From Oleiphilus messinensis (lineage in GTDB: Bacteria > Pseudomonadota > Gammaproteobacteria > Pseudomonadales > Oleiphilaceae): a stretch of DNA of 64,000 bases. Under the pieces are notes generated by a model. That model worked only from the letters and a program-made list of their open reading frames with translations, ran no database searches and was not told the DNA's origin. Below are positions 1 through 8,250 of this stretch, one piece after another (the stretch's first letter is position 1; each line of letters opens with the position of its first letter). The stretch lies in the NCBI RefSeq assembly GCF_002162375.1, contig NZ_CP021425.1, forward strand, positions 3,294,766-3,358,765. Reading direction: 5' to 3'. The position numbers and the translations under genes are program-made.

Positions 1-27
1 TTGGTTCTGCCAACTGAATCTACGCAT
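1..27 (-). CDS. Possible start of an ExbD-like gene (partial)
   Basis: An ATG at 27-25 on the minus strand opens the frame MRRFSWQNQ and runs off the window. A purine-rich stretch, AAGAGA, lies about six bases upstream. DUF3450-ExbB-ExbB operons are normally followed by a short ExbD gene whose product starts with a few basic residues, so position and direction fit. Only nine codons are visible, so this is an inference from context. Confidence 0.3.
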
Positions 28-93
28 ATTTGATCTCTTATTGCCGTGCTAACACGACTTCATGGCTCTGGAAACAGAGTGTGCACCAACCAT

Positions 94-181
94 GTTGTAT
101 ATCACCCACGTTGCATATCACCCAAGCAGCTCATCAACTAAGCAGCTCATTTACTATGTTCCATTGTTCCATTGTTCCATG
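94..181. repeat. Three adjacent short tandem duplications
   Basis: The gap between the ExbB-like gene and the next start holds three back-to-back duplications: GTTGYATATCACCCA at 94-108 and 110-124 (16-bp period), AAGCAGCTCAT at 124-134 and 140-150 (16-bp period), and the 8-bp unit GTTCCATT about three times from 158. None encodes protein. They look like slippage products; similar tracts recur elsewhere in the window. Confidence 0.75.
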
Positions 182-188
182 GCATCAT

Positions 189-758
189 TTAAATCGTTAA
201 ATGATCATATAGCTTAAGTTTTTCTCTCACGGCAAAACGACTCAGAAGCGTAATCGCAATAACGCCCACGATCCCCGTCGCCATACCCGCCATAGTCGGC
301 AACGTTGCCTTTGAAATACCGTCTGCCATTGCTCTTGCGCTACCATGCCCATGAGTAGAGATTGCAGCAAAAATATCGAGCATACCAGTTACTGTGCCTA
401 ACAAGCCCAACAATGGGCAAATCAGTACAAGTACTTTAATCAGGGCAATATTGCGGTGCAACTGCAGACCGATTACCGAAACAATTCGATCTCTTGAACG
501 GTTCGCGATCCACTGATCCCGACGTAATTGAGCTCGACTTTTTTCATGGCGGTGATGAATTGGCAACGACTCCCATAGAAGTTCTGCTTTTTTTCGCACC
601 GAAGAATAGTGAATGCCAAAGAAAATTAACCGTTCAACGATCAAAACCCAGAGGATGAACGTAACAATCAGGATAATTTGGAGTACAACACCGCCTTGCT
701 CCAGAAAATAGCGCACATCCTGAAATGCACGCAATAGCAGTAAATCTAAGGCACTCAT
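189..758 (-). CDS. MotA/TolQ/ExbB proton channel protein (second copy)
   Basis: An inner-membrane proton channel of the ExbB/TolQ/MotA family that would couple proton flow to a TonB-type protein. The 189 residues carry a first membrane segment near 28-50, a long basic cytoplasmic loop, then two paired helices; the conserved stretch PLLGLLGTVTGM lies near residue 115 and a Gly-rich last helix follows. Length matches small ExbB proteins. The start overlaps the stop of the upstream ExbB-like gene in an ATGA arrangement (755-758), so translation is probably coupled. Substrate of the system is unknown. Confidence 0.9.
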   Translation of the reverse strand: MSALDLLLLRAFQDVRYFLEQGGVVLQIILIVTFILWVLIVERLIFFGIHYSSVRKKAELLWESLPIHHRHEKSRAQLRRDQWIANRSRDRIVSVIGLQLHRNIALIKVLVLICPLLGLLGTVTGMLDIFAAISTHGHGSARAMADGISKATLPTMAGMATGIVGVIAITLLSRFAVREKLKLYDHLTI

Positions 759-2143
759 GAAAGACTCGATTCTGCTGAATTGAACTGGGCCTGTTCTGCT
801 ATTAATCCAGCAGCTTGATACTCAAGTACTTCCGTGATTCCACGAGCTTTTGCCGCTACCAGGCCATGAAACAAAAGTACAGGGATTGCTACCGATAACC
901 CCTGCACGGTTGTAATCAAAGCTTGAGAAATACCACTCGCCATCAACTTGGGATCACCAGTTCCAAACAATGAAATACTCTGGAACGTTACGATCATGCC
1001 GGTCACCGTCCCCAATAACCCTAACAACGGAGCGACAACAGCAATCATTTTCAATGCCGCGACACGGCGATTGATCGTGGGAATTTCTCTTAGCATTAAC
1101 TCCCCCATTCGCAACTCCAGCGTTTCCAAATCGGCATTCGAGTTGTTGTTGTAGCAAGCCAATATTCTTCCTAGCGGGTTGTTTCCAGGTTTATCTGGAC
1201 GACGTAATTGTGAGCGGACTTTAAACGAGAGCAGCAGCAACATGAATCCACGCTCAAGAGCAATCAGTACAGCGACCATTCCCAGGGCAATGATGATGTA
1301 GCCCACGATTCCGCCTTGCCTGATACGCGCTTCAAAATCAGGTAGTTGAGTTAACATTTCCAAAAGCTGACCACGAGATGGATCTAAAGCAAGCGGAAAG
1401 GTTTTCTGTTGGGGGGTCGGCAAATCAGATAGCGTATCAACAAACCGATCCGCTGGCTGAGCAGCCAACTCAATCAACTTACCGGTTTGTGGATCATAAT
1501 TTAAATAGGCGCCATCTTTCACTATATTGAACACCCCTAACCGGGTCACTCTTGCGCTATGCAGGTCTCCATGAACGGAACGATAGTCAGCCGTGAATGT
1601 GGTAATGCGCCCAGACTCAGTGACTTCAAGCGCGAGTTCAAACCAAAGTTTTCGAATTTCATCAACAGATGGCAAAGCTGATGCTCTACTCATTTTATCG
1701 CTGAAATTGTCCAGAAACGCCGTTCGCTCAGGGTAATTAAGCTGGGTTAGCGAATCATTAAATTCCGCCTTACTCTCAATTGCGGTCTGTTGCAAAACAC
1801 CAAACAGCGCTTTCAATTCTCCTAACTTTTCATCTCGATCTGTTCTGAGTTGACTAATTTGCTCCTGGTTAGTTTTTAACTGCTCTTCCAACTCACTGGA
1901 TGATTTCAGGAGTTTGTCTCGTTCCAGTTCAGCTTCTTTTAACAATTGCGCCTGCTGATCAAGTTCACGCTTGAAACGGGTAACCCGTTCTGTGTCCTGC
2001 TTGCGTTCGACTAATTGACCTTCTTTAATCCGTTCCAGCAGTTTATCAAGATTCAAAACATCAGCGGATTCCGCCTGAGCTTTATTTTGCAACACAGACA
2101 GGATTATGATGATTAAAGTCAGTACTTTTCCTAACTGTTTCAT
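755..2143 (-). CDS. Large MotA/TolQ/ExbB family protein with N-terminal coiled coil
   Basis: A two-part ExbB-type protein typical of DUF3450 TonB loci. From the chosen start (ATG at 2143) it has a signal-like hydrophobic N-terminus (LTLIIIILSVLQ), a long charged coiled coil over about residues 30-120, a periplasmic region, then three membrane segments with PLLGLLGTVTGMIVTF in the middle one, the same motif as in the downstream 189-residue channel. A longer open frame exists upstream, but ATG at 2143 overlaps the DUF3450 stop by ATGA and gives a sensible signal sequence, so I prefer it. Role: energising an outer-membrane transporter (family knowledge). Confidence 0.88.
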   Translation of the reverse strand: MKQLGKVLTLIIIILSVLQNKAQAESADVLNLDKLLERIKEGQLVERKQDTERVTRFKRELDQQAQLLKEAELERDKLLKSSSELEEQLKTNQEQISQLRTDRDEKLGELKALFGVLQQTAIESKAEFNDSLTQLNYPERTAFLDNFSDKMSRASALPSVDEIRKLWFELALEVTESGRITTFTADYRSVHGDLHSARVTRLGVFNIVKDGAYLNYDPQTGKLIELAAQPADRFVDTLSDLPTPQQKTFPLALDPSRGQLLEMLTQLPDFEARIRQGGIVGYIIIALGMVAVLIALERGFMLLLLSFKVRSQLRRPDKPGNNPLGRILACYNNNSNADLETLELRMGELMLREIPTINRRVAALKMIAVVAPLLGLLGTVTGMIVTFQSISLFGTGDPKLMASGISQALITTVQGLSVAIPVLLFHGLVAAKARGITEVLEYQAAGLIAEQAQFNSAESSLS

Positions 2144-2961
2144 TGCTCCGTGACCTCCCGGGTGATCGGCATACGGAGTAAACCGGGCGCGGTTTGTTTC
2201 TTCGCGACCTGAATCGCATTGTGAATATCCGCACCATACTCTAATGGGTCCAGTTTTTCCCATTGCTGGTTCGGCACAGACCAAACGCCGACTGAGAGCC
2301 CATCGAGTGTCCTGTAGGCAAGCGACAATCGACCAAATCGAATAAACTGGACTGAAACAGTTTTGTTATCTACCGTAATTTCTCCTGCGTAGGATTCAAT
2401 GGTCCGGCCATACTCAATCTCTTGTAGATAAGCCTCTAAGACCCGTTGTAATTTACCCGCCGTATTCATCTCTCCGCTCCGCATCATGCTACGTAAACGG
2501 ACAATTCGCGCTCTGCGCTCTTCAATCAGAAATGGGATATCCAATGTTATGAACTGATCCAAGCCATCTATCATTTCTTTCAAGAGCGGTACAATCCGTC
2601 GTTCTATACCCGTCGCATCAGATACCGCACCTTTCAACGTCACGATTTCAGATTCCTGATCATTCACCTGATTTTGCAACAAATTCACATAAGTGTGCAG
2701 GCCTTTAATTTCTTCAAGCAGTTGACGATATTTGATAAAAGCCAGCTCTCTCTGATCATCCATTACCTCAATTTGTTTTTGCACGGATTGTGCCTTCGAA
2801 ATGCTGCTCTTCCCGGACTCAATTATTTTCTCGACTTGCTGCGCCGCATTAACGCCTTCAATTGTCAGTAAACAAATTGCAAACAGCGACAATCCAGAAA
2901 CCCAAAAATTTAGATAACGGCAAAACGCTCCCAAGAGCATAAACTGGGGGGCAAAAAACAT
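2140..2961 (-). CDS. DUF3450 family periplasmic protein
   Basis: First gene of the TonB-type operon. A signal peptide or anchor (about residues 15-40) is followed by a Gln/Glu-rich coiled coil near 45-110 and a conserved C-terminal domain with GEMNTAGKLQRVLEAY and FGRLSLAYRTLDG, as in DUF3450 proteins that always sit before paired ExbB genes. GGAG six bases before the ATG supports the start. Its stop overlaps the next start. Molecular role is not established; it probably bridges the periplasm in the energiser complex. Confidence 0.85.
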   Translation of the reverse strand: MFFAPQFMLLGAFCRYLNFWVSGLSLFAICLLTIEGVNAAQQVEKIIESGKSSISKAQSVQKQIEVMDDQRELAFIKYRQLLEEIKGLHTYVNLLQNQVNDQESEIVTLKGAVSDATGIERRIVPLLKEMIDGLDQFITLDIPFLIEERRARIVRLRSMMRSGEMNTAGKLQRVLEAYLQEIEYGRTIESYAGEITVDNKTVSVQFIRFGRLSLAYRTLDGLSVGVWSVPNQQWEKLDPLEYGADIHNAIQVAKKQTAPGLLRMPITREVTEQ

Positions 2962-3062
2962 GGTGGCTCCAAAGAGATCAGTCGATACGACTTAAAGCGT
3001 GGATAATTTTGAATTTAGTATAGCACACCGTTTTCATAAACCTGCTTAATCCTACTCAAGGT

Positions 3063-3323
3063 TTAAACGAGCCTATCCCTACAGCGCAAGGTGCGCGGCT
3101 TGATCTTGCCGTAAGAAAAGGCATTCAACATGCGGGCATACTGAGGATGATTCTGCTTTTGGTATTGCCGTTTCTTCTGCTGAAAATCCAGCTTTTCGAT
3201 CACCACCGCTTTACCTTGCTGTGCGGCAAAGTCCATCAGGTCTCGTACGGCATCCCCAATAATAGCCGCTCGTTGAGCATCATTCTTATAGTGCAAAGGT
3301 AAGTCAAACGTTCGGTGTTGCAA
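3063..3323 (-). pseudogene. Remnant of an IS200/IS605-type TnpB-related transposase
   Basis: Eighty-six residues resemble an internal segment of TnpB-like proteins: a basic N-terminal part, then VVIEKLDFQQKK and ARMLNAFSYGKI, which match the second RuvC-like block with its catalytic Glu. The sequence leaves the family pattern after YGKI and stops within about ten residues, and the N-terminal domains are absent, so this is a fragment truncated at both ends. No element ends were found. It abuts the nitroreductase-like gene. Confidence 0.6.
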
Positions 3324-3324
3324 A

Positions 3325-4470
3325 TCACGGGATTAACAACTGACTAAGCTCTTTGCGAACAGCTCTATATTGAACCGGAGCTTTTGGCATGCCTAAACGT
3401 CCCATAAAAATAAGGTTTTCGTTCGTTTGAGCATTTGGGAGATTGAATAAACTATGTAACCGATCCCGAATTAGAAGTGCTTCATGGGAGTGCCGTCGCG
3501 AGCTCAGTTCTACAGGGTGCTCAACACCCATTTCTGCAAGGGCCAGGGGCTGTTGCAACGGTTGGAGCACACATTTATATTTAGTCACAGCTAACCAGAA
3601 ACGAATCATTGCTGCACCATCCTGAAAGGAAGGCAATGCATTTGCGGTGAGGTTTTGGGAACTTTTTTGATTCCTGATCAAAGCAAAAAAACAACTGCAA
3701 CGAAACGCAGGTTTAACGTCCAAACTCCAGCTTAAACGGGCATCTGTAAGTGGATGGCGGAATATCTTGAGCCAGTGTTTGTCGGAAAATAACTGCTCAT
3801 AGTGACGTGCACCACTGGCGCTTAACCCTAACGCATACTCCGGAACTTTTCCCGTGCTGTAGCCTTTTTTCCAATCAACTGACTCCGGCGACACGCAGGC
3901 ATAATCTCGTAAATCAAACGCTAATTTTCGCGATTGGGTCAATAGCGTTGCCATCATTAACCGGTCCGACAATCCGGAGATCATCCTGAGTTCGTAGCCT
4001 GGCGGCAGTTCCTGGAAAAGCTCTTGTAATATGGCATCTTCGATACGACGGCTCAGCATACCACCGCGACAGGTTTTCCGGGTAGTAATGTACGGCGCTA
4101 GCGAATCAGAAAGTGCAGTATTATCGAAGGTTAAATTAACACAATAAATCGGGTGCGGATCCGCTGTAACTTTTTGAATCGTGACTCGGTGCTTAAGTAA
4201 AGAAGATGCAATCCGAACAATTTCAAACAGCCCACCAACTTCGAGCATGCCCATCTGATTACACTCAGCGTGCTTTGCTGCGTTTGCGGACTTTGAATGA
4301 TCTGACCGAATATGAATTTCAAATTTGTTATTGGCAACTATGCGAAATTTCCATGGCTGGCTATTGCCATAACTGGGGGACCAACGTGCTAATGAGATGA
4401 CTTGTGTCGATAAAAAACCTGACTCTGGGCTTTCCCACTGACAGCTCGGCTTTGGAATTGGACGTTGCAC
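3325..4470 (-). CDS. Nitroreductase-like flavoprotein
   Basis: A 381-residue protein with the opening signature RWSPSYGNSQPWKFRI of nitroreductase-fold FMN proteins (the R-x-S-P-x-N-x-Q-P-W region binding FMN phosphate) and a late block ENLIFMGRLGMPKAP that corresponds to the C-terminal FMN-contacting segment. Length and divergence resemble the long, poorly characterised nitroreductases rather than NfsA/NfsB. The start is a GTG at 4470, weakly supported. It lies 54 bp downstream of the exosortase-associated acyltransferase and may be cotranscribed. Substrate unknown. Confidence 0.6.
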   Translation of the reverse strand: MQRPIPKPSCQWESPESGFLSTQVISLARWSPSYGNSQPWKFRIVANNKFEIHIRSDHSKSANAAKHAECNQMGMLEVGGLFEIVRIASSLLKHRVTIQKVTADPHPIYCVNLTFDNTALSDSLAPYITTRKTCRGGMLSRRIEDAILQELFQELPPGYELRMISGLSDRLMMATLLTQSRKLAFDLRDYACVSPESVDWKKGYSTGKVPEYALGLSASGARHYEQLFSDKHWLKIFRHPLTDARLSWSLDVKPAFRCSCFFALIRNQKSSQNLTANALPSFQDGAAMIRFWLAVTKYKCVLQPLQQPLALAEMGVEHPVELSSRRHSHEALLIRDRLHSLFNLPNAQTNENLIFMGRLGMPKAPVQYRAVRKELSQLLIP

Positions 4471-4487
4471 ACGCTGACCCTCCCTGG

Positions 4488-4535
4488 TTCATTTACGACA
4501 TAGTTCATTTACGACATAGTTCATTTACGACATGG
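4488..4535. repeat. 16-bp tandem repeat, three copies, overlapping a stop codon
   Basis: TTCATTTACGACATAG occurs at 4488-4503 and 4504-4519, with a third copy at 4520-4535 differing by one base. The third copy supplies the last codons and the stop of the minus-strand acyltransferase gene, so the repeat expanded out of the gene end into the intergenic space. Confidence 0.85.
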
Positions 4536-5298
4536 TCTTTACCACGTCAGGGAATGAATGTTGTGCATCAGCAACCAGATCTCGCTTGAGCTGGTACTGG
4601 ATTACACTGAGCAATTCACGCATATCTTCATTTAGTCCGTTAATCAACTCGATGCGATCAGCACAATAAACTGCACGTTGTCCATTGAAATCAAACAGCG
4701 GACTTACCTGACGAAAGCGTAAACCAGCTCTTCTCAGGTGCACATGTAGCTTAGGTTCCATAGTAGCTACAAAATACTGATGTTTCAAAAAACTGGAGAG
4801 CACTATTCCAGAAAGATATAACCCGAACGCCATATATGAACAACTACGACGCTCCTCCTCACAGGGTTTGTACTCTTCAAACTCGGCCTGCGGAAAAGGG
4901 CTTCCTCGCTCACCTTGACGACGTCGAAAATCAGCAATAATAGCAAGCCGGGACACTTCACCATACAGGCCTTTGGGGTAATTAAAACCACCGTACTCAG
5001 GATCCTCTTGATCCATCAGGTGAAACTCTGACGGGACAGAGTGACTTCCCAATACAGAAATACTGTTGACCAAGCGGATACAGCCTATAAAACGATCAGA
5101 TGGATTGTGACGTAACAAGCAATGCAGTGAATGCCCGTCGTACGGGTCCATTTCCTTACCTGTCGGGTTTGTCGGTTCCCACCCCAGCTCTTCACAGTAT
5201 ACTTGATGACGAATTTCAAACGCTCTTTCTTTCAGCGACTCAGTGTGAGCGAATTGAAGTGAAAAATATTTTGTAAATCTATCGGCAAGCAATCCCAT
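4525..5298 (-). CDS. PEP-CTERM/exosortase system-associated acyltransferase
   Basis: An acyl-homoserine-lactone-synthase-like acyltransferase of the family that accompanies PEP-CTERM/exosortase systems. Family marks are the N-terminal FEIRHQVYCEELGWEP, the following DPYDGHS segment (substrate and acyl-donor region), VSRLAIIADFRRR, and the C-terminal RRAGLRFRQVSP. Length (about 257 residues) is standard. I chose ATG 5298 because GGAGG lies 11 bases upstream; an in-frame GTG at 5316 is the alternative. The exosortase is not in the window, but a PEP-CTERM substrate is at 55.7 kb. Confidence 0.85.
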   Translation of the reverse strand: MGLLADRFTKYFSLQFAHTESLKERAFEIRHQVYCEELGWEPTNPTGKEMDPYDGHSLHCLLRHNPSDRFIGCIRLVNSISVLGSHSVPSEFHLMDQEDPEYGGFNYPKGLYGEVSRLAIIADFRRRQGERGSPFPQAEFEEYKPCEEERRSCSYMAFGLYLSGIVLSSFLKHQYFVATMEPKLHVHLRRAGLRFRQVSPLFDFNGQRAVYCADRIELINGLNEDMRELLSVIQYQLKRDLVADAQHSFPDVVKTMS

Positions 5299-5503
5299 AG
5301 CGGCTTTAACCTCCACGTTGTCTTATTGAGTATAAACGGTCTTCCGATCATCCTGAAACCGGGCACGCCAACGAACTTTACGACACCAGACAACAAAAGC
5401 TGACAAATCAGAGCAAGATATTACATAATGAGGATATTAGGCGGCAATTATCAATTAGACCGGAATACTTTCATAAAAATGTTGTGGGTACTCATTCAGT
5501 TAC

Positions 5504-5518
5504 ATAACATCCTGTTAT
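5504..5518. promoter_or_regulatory. Perfect palindrome in a divergent intergenic region
   Basis: ATAACA-TCC-TGTTAT lies in the roughly 320-bp AT-rich gap between the minus-strand acyltransferase and the plus-strand lipoprotein. It has the size and symmetry of a dimeric regulator site. Nothing else was recognised in this gap; the owner of the site is unknown. Confidence 0.35.
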
Positions 5519-5620
5519 ATTTTGTGCTCTGTATCACAATTTAAACCTTACACGTGTTAAACGAACCACTACAGTTTAAAACAAATCAAAACAACATTTG
5601 GTGAAATAGCAGTCAGAATT

Positions 5621-6238
5621 ATGACAAAATCTGTGGCAAACCGCTTTTATAAATCAATTTGCTGTGCATTAACCATTGCAATGCTCGCATCTTGTACTGC
5701 AAGCCCCCCGCGAAAACCGGACAATATCTGCTCTATATTCGAAGAATATCCTGATTGGTATGATGCCGCACTGGAAACCCGGGAAAAATGGGGGGCTCCG
5801 ATCCATATTCCCATGGCGATTATTCACCAGGAGTCAAGCTTTGTTGCAGATGCGGCTCCGCCGATGGAATACTTTTTATGGATCATTCCGATTGGTCGAA
5901 AAAGTGATGCTTTTGGCTATCCACAAGCCAAAGATGCAGTATGGGGTGAATATCTGGCGCAAACAGACCACTGGTTTGCAGACCGTGATGACTTCACAGA
6001 TGCAATCGACTTTGTGGGTTGGTATATGCACCGCTCCAATCAAATTAACAAAGTCTCCAAGTGGGATGCTTACAATCAATATCTAAACTACCATGAAGGC
6101 CATGGCGGGTTCAGAAGAGGCAGTTACAAAAACAAGCTCTGGCTTAAGCAAATAGCGCGTAAGGTAGAATCAAGATCTAAACGCTACAGTGCACAATACT
6201 GGGGCTGCAAAGAGGATCTTGATAGTAGCTGGTTTTGA
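5621..6238 (+). CDS. Lipoprotein with lytic-transglycosylase (SLT)-like domain
   Basis: A predicted lipoprotein: signal peptide ending in the lipobox LASC (Cys near residue 25) and a mature domain of about 180 residues. MAIIHQESSF near residue 65 holds the catalytic-type Glu of SLT-family peptidoglycan lyases; AFGYPQAKDAVWGEY corresponds to the usual GlmQ-type substrate block, and YNQYLNYHEGHGGF to the C-terminal part. It probably trims murein from the outer-membrane side. The stop at 6238 is one base from the end of the convergent MerR gene, with no terminator between. Confidence 0.75.
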   Translation: MTKSVANRFYKSICCALTIAMLASCTASPPRKPDNICSIFEEYPDWYDAALETREKWGAPIHIPMAIIHQESSFVADAAPPMEYFLWIIPIGRKSDAFGYPQAKDAVWGEYLAQTDHWFADRDDFTDAIDFVGWYMHRSNQINKVSKWDAYNQYLNYHEGHGGFRRGSYKNKLWLKQIARKVESRSKRYSAQYWGCKEDLDSSWF

Positions 6239-6239
6239 A

Positions 6240-6671
6240 TTAAAGCGTCTCGGACAAAGGTAGCTCACTATCCTCCCACATTTCAATGAGACCGCAGACC
6301 GACTCCCCTGTCGGCTCTGAGTCGGGCATAGTTTCCCAGGATGCCACGGCCAACTCCATCCTGCCTGTTAATTTTTCGAGTTCTGCGATTCGCTCTCGCG
6401 CCTCTTGCAATCGTTTATTGACTATTTCCCGCACACGACAACATGGAGAGTTACCTTGTCCGGACAAGTCGAACACTTCCTGTATTTCACTGACTGAAAA
6501 ACCGAGATGACGGGCTTTAACAATAAAAATCAGGCGTTTCTTCTCGGTATTGCCATAAATTTTATACCCATTTGCGGGGCTTTTCACCGGTTGTAATAAG
6601 CCCACTCGAGTATAAAACCGGACCGTATCAGGGGTCACACCAACGGTCTTTGCTATCTCATTAACTCTCAT
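6240..6671 (-). CDS. MerR family regulator, metal-sensor type
   Basis: A MerR-type activator. From ATG 6671 it starts MRVNEIAKTVGVTPDTVRFY, the normal helix-turn-helix opening of the family, followed by wing, dimerisation helix and the segment SPCCRVREIV, where Cys pairs bind metal in CadR/PbrR/ZntR-like sensors; a further Cys lies in SVCGLIE. An upstream in-frame ATG at 6707 would add 12 unusual residues, and neither start has a strong ribosome binding site. No efflux gene is adjacent, so the target and the metal are unknown. Confidence 0.8.
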   Translation of the reverse strand: MRVNEIAKTVGVTPDTVRFYTRVGLLQPVKSPANGYKIYGNTEKKRLIFIVKARHLGFSVSEIQEVFDLSGQGNSPCCRVREIVNKRLQEARERIAELEKLTGRMELAVASWETMPDSEPTGESVCGLIEMWEDSELPLSETL

Positions 6672-6770
6672 GATATCGAACTGATCCCAAATTTTATTGG
6701 CTTCCATTCTAAACCATAAATTGGAATGATGACCAAAACCTTTCGTTTCTCCGTCTTCGGCATGAACCCA

Positions 6771-7037
6771 CTACACTTTGAATCGATTCACTTTTTCCTG
6801 AATGGATCTGCCTATTTCAGCAAGTGTTTCACGGGTTTTGGCGGTGTCCCGTGCCGCTTCAGCCGTAATCTCGGTTGCATCAGCCTTATCCAAGGTGGCT
6901 GTTCCAGCAATCTGACTGCCTGACATAGCCGCAACAGCGCGCTGGGAGCCACGTTGTAGTCGTTCGATCATTTGATTTATTGCTTCGGTACTTTCCTGGG
7001 CTTCACTAAAGGTGGTTATTTTTTCTACAAGTGTGGC
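6771..7037 (-). pseudogene. Relic of a methyl-accepting chemotaxis protein
   Basis: The minus strand reads ATLVEKITTFSEAQESTEA then INQMIERLQRGSQRAVAAM, which is the stretch after the signalling tip of chemoreceptors (normally TQESTEEI, MIERLQ), and ends LAEIGRSIQEKVNRFKV like many receptor C-termini. There is a stop directly upstream (7038-7040), no start codon, and roughly 50-60 residues of the signalling helix are missing inside. It is a decayed 3' end. Confidence 0.65.
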
Positions 7038-7092
7038 TTATTTTCGATACCTGACCAGAGCGATAAACTACCAATGCCTTATGTCCTCATGT

Positions 7093-8010
7093 TCACTGTG
7101 TTTTTCCAGGCGGAAAGATTAGATCATATAGCATCTTCCCTGTGGGTGGCGTGCTGAACAATCGTTGTTGATATGCTTTACCAAAAACGCCATGCCACAT
7201 AAAATCCCGGAGTATCTGTCCCCACAAATGGACACCAGCATCATTCACGGCTTTTACCTGTTGTTGTACAGTAAGCGTCTGGCCGTGCCAGCATGATAAG
7301 GAGACAGATGTACCTATCGATTTGAAGTGATGCCACCACCCCCTCGGGAAATACAACATATCCCCTGGTTCCAGGGTGGCAATCAATGGCGTTGCACGAG
7401 CGAATTTCGGATACTTCTGAAGATCAGGATTTTCAGGATCTATCTTGCTTTTGGAAACAGAATCGGCAAATGGATAAACATATCGACTCTCGCCGGGTGG
7501 CACAAGCCATACCTTTTTCTTGCCGAAAACCTGAACATAACTGTTGTCCATATTATCGTAATGCAGGCCAGAGCGAGTGTCATGACCAATCCATAAGCTT
7601 ACGAATGCGATGGGAGGCTTTGCGATCTCGGAAAACTCAAAGTCATTTTCCAATCCCTGAAACGGTGAAATATCACTCTGATCAATATAACAGCTTTGTC
7701 CCTCCGAGAGGCGGTGTAAAAACTCCGACATAATCATCTTTTCCCGATGATTTGTTTCATAACTTTCGTAGGGTGTCGCTTGCTTCGGCAAGTTAATGGA
7801 GGGCGTAACCGGTTGATTCCCATAATGGGCGAGGAAATACTCCGGAGTCCATTCTCTCACAGCGCCCCAATGCGCAACCTTGCCACGGAGAATCACTGGC
7901 TTGTCGTAACGGTGGTATTCACTTTCAAATCGATAGAATTGATGGGGAGACAGTTCAGGTATTGCTACGGTTTTTACGATTTCACTAGATTGGACCGGGT
8001 TATTCTTCAT
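7093..8010 (-). CDS. Cupin-like/JmjC-type 2-oxoglutarate oxygenase
   Basis: A probable Fe(II)/2-oxoglutarate-dependent hydroxylase of the cupin-8/JmjC group. The iron-binding His-x-Asp is visible in GLHYDNMDNSYVQVFG and the distal His in FPRGWWHHFKS; between them is the usual KKVWLVPP core. The N-terminal FYRFESEYHRYDKPVILRG is typical of bacterial members. ATG 8010 was preferred over the in-frame GTG at 8031. It is 96 bp downstream of a second, broken oxygenase gene in the same direction, so the two were probably an operon. Substrate (protein, peptide or small molecule) unknown. Confidence 0.82.
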   Translation of the reverse strand: MKNNPVQSSEIVKTVAIPELSPHQFYRFESEYHRYDKPVILRGKVAHWGAVREWTPEYFLAHYGNQPVTPSINLPKQATPYESYETNHREKMIMSEFLHRLSEGQSCYIDQSDISPFQGLENDFEFSEIAKPPIAFVSLWIGHDTRSGLHYDNMDNSYVQVFGKKKVWLVPPGESRYVYPFADSVSKSKIDPENPDLQKYPKFARATPLIATLEPGDMLYFPRGWWHHFKSIGTSVSLSCWHGQTLTVQQQVKAVNDAGVHLWGQILRDFMWHGVFGKAYQQRLFSTPPTGKMLYDLIFPPGKTQ

Positions 8011-8106
8011 CGCTATCCATCCATTGATCACTGTTAAAGAAAGCTTCGGAGAATCTCCGAAAATAAAAATCTATTGGCTAACAAAACTTCACCTGAGCAA
8101 AGCGTT

Positions 8107-8250
8107 TTACCTTAGGCTCTGGGCCAGGCGATTCACAGACATCAGACCCATTTGAGTCAGGTAAAGCGCCATACCGACTTTATTCCTGGACAACCGGCGC
8201 ATGGGTTTTACTCGCCAGAAACGGTTCACTGAGCATGTGTAGTCACCACT
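8107..8250 (-). pseudogene. 3' part of the IS-interrupted oxygenase gene
   Basis: Reading the minus strand through the target duplication, the frame of the 9674-10438 gene continues as GSGDYTCSVNRFWRVKPM and ends NRLAQSLR at 8107. Splicing out 8251-9678 and one copy of the 10-bp duplication restores one open frame of about 297 codons. This 3' part has no start of its own and is separated from its 5' part by the IS4-family element. Confidence 0.85.
8241..8250. repeat. Target site duplication, left copy (IS4-family element)
   Basis: AGTCACCACT, identical to 9679-9688 on the other side of the element. The sequence is partly palindromic (AGT...ACT), which makes the inverted repeats look three bases longer than they are. 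Confidence 0.92.
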
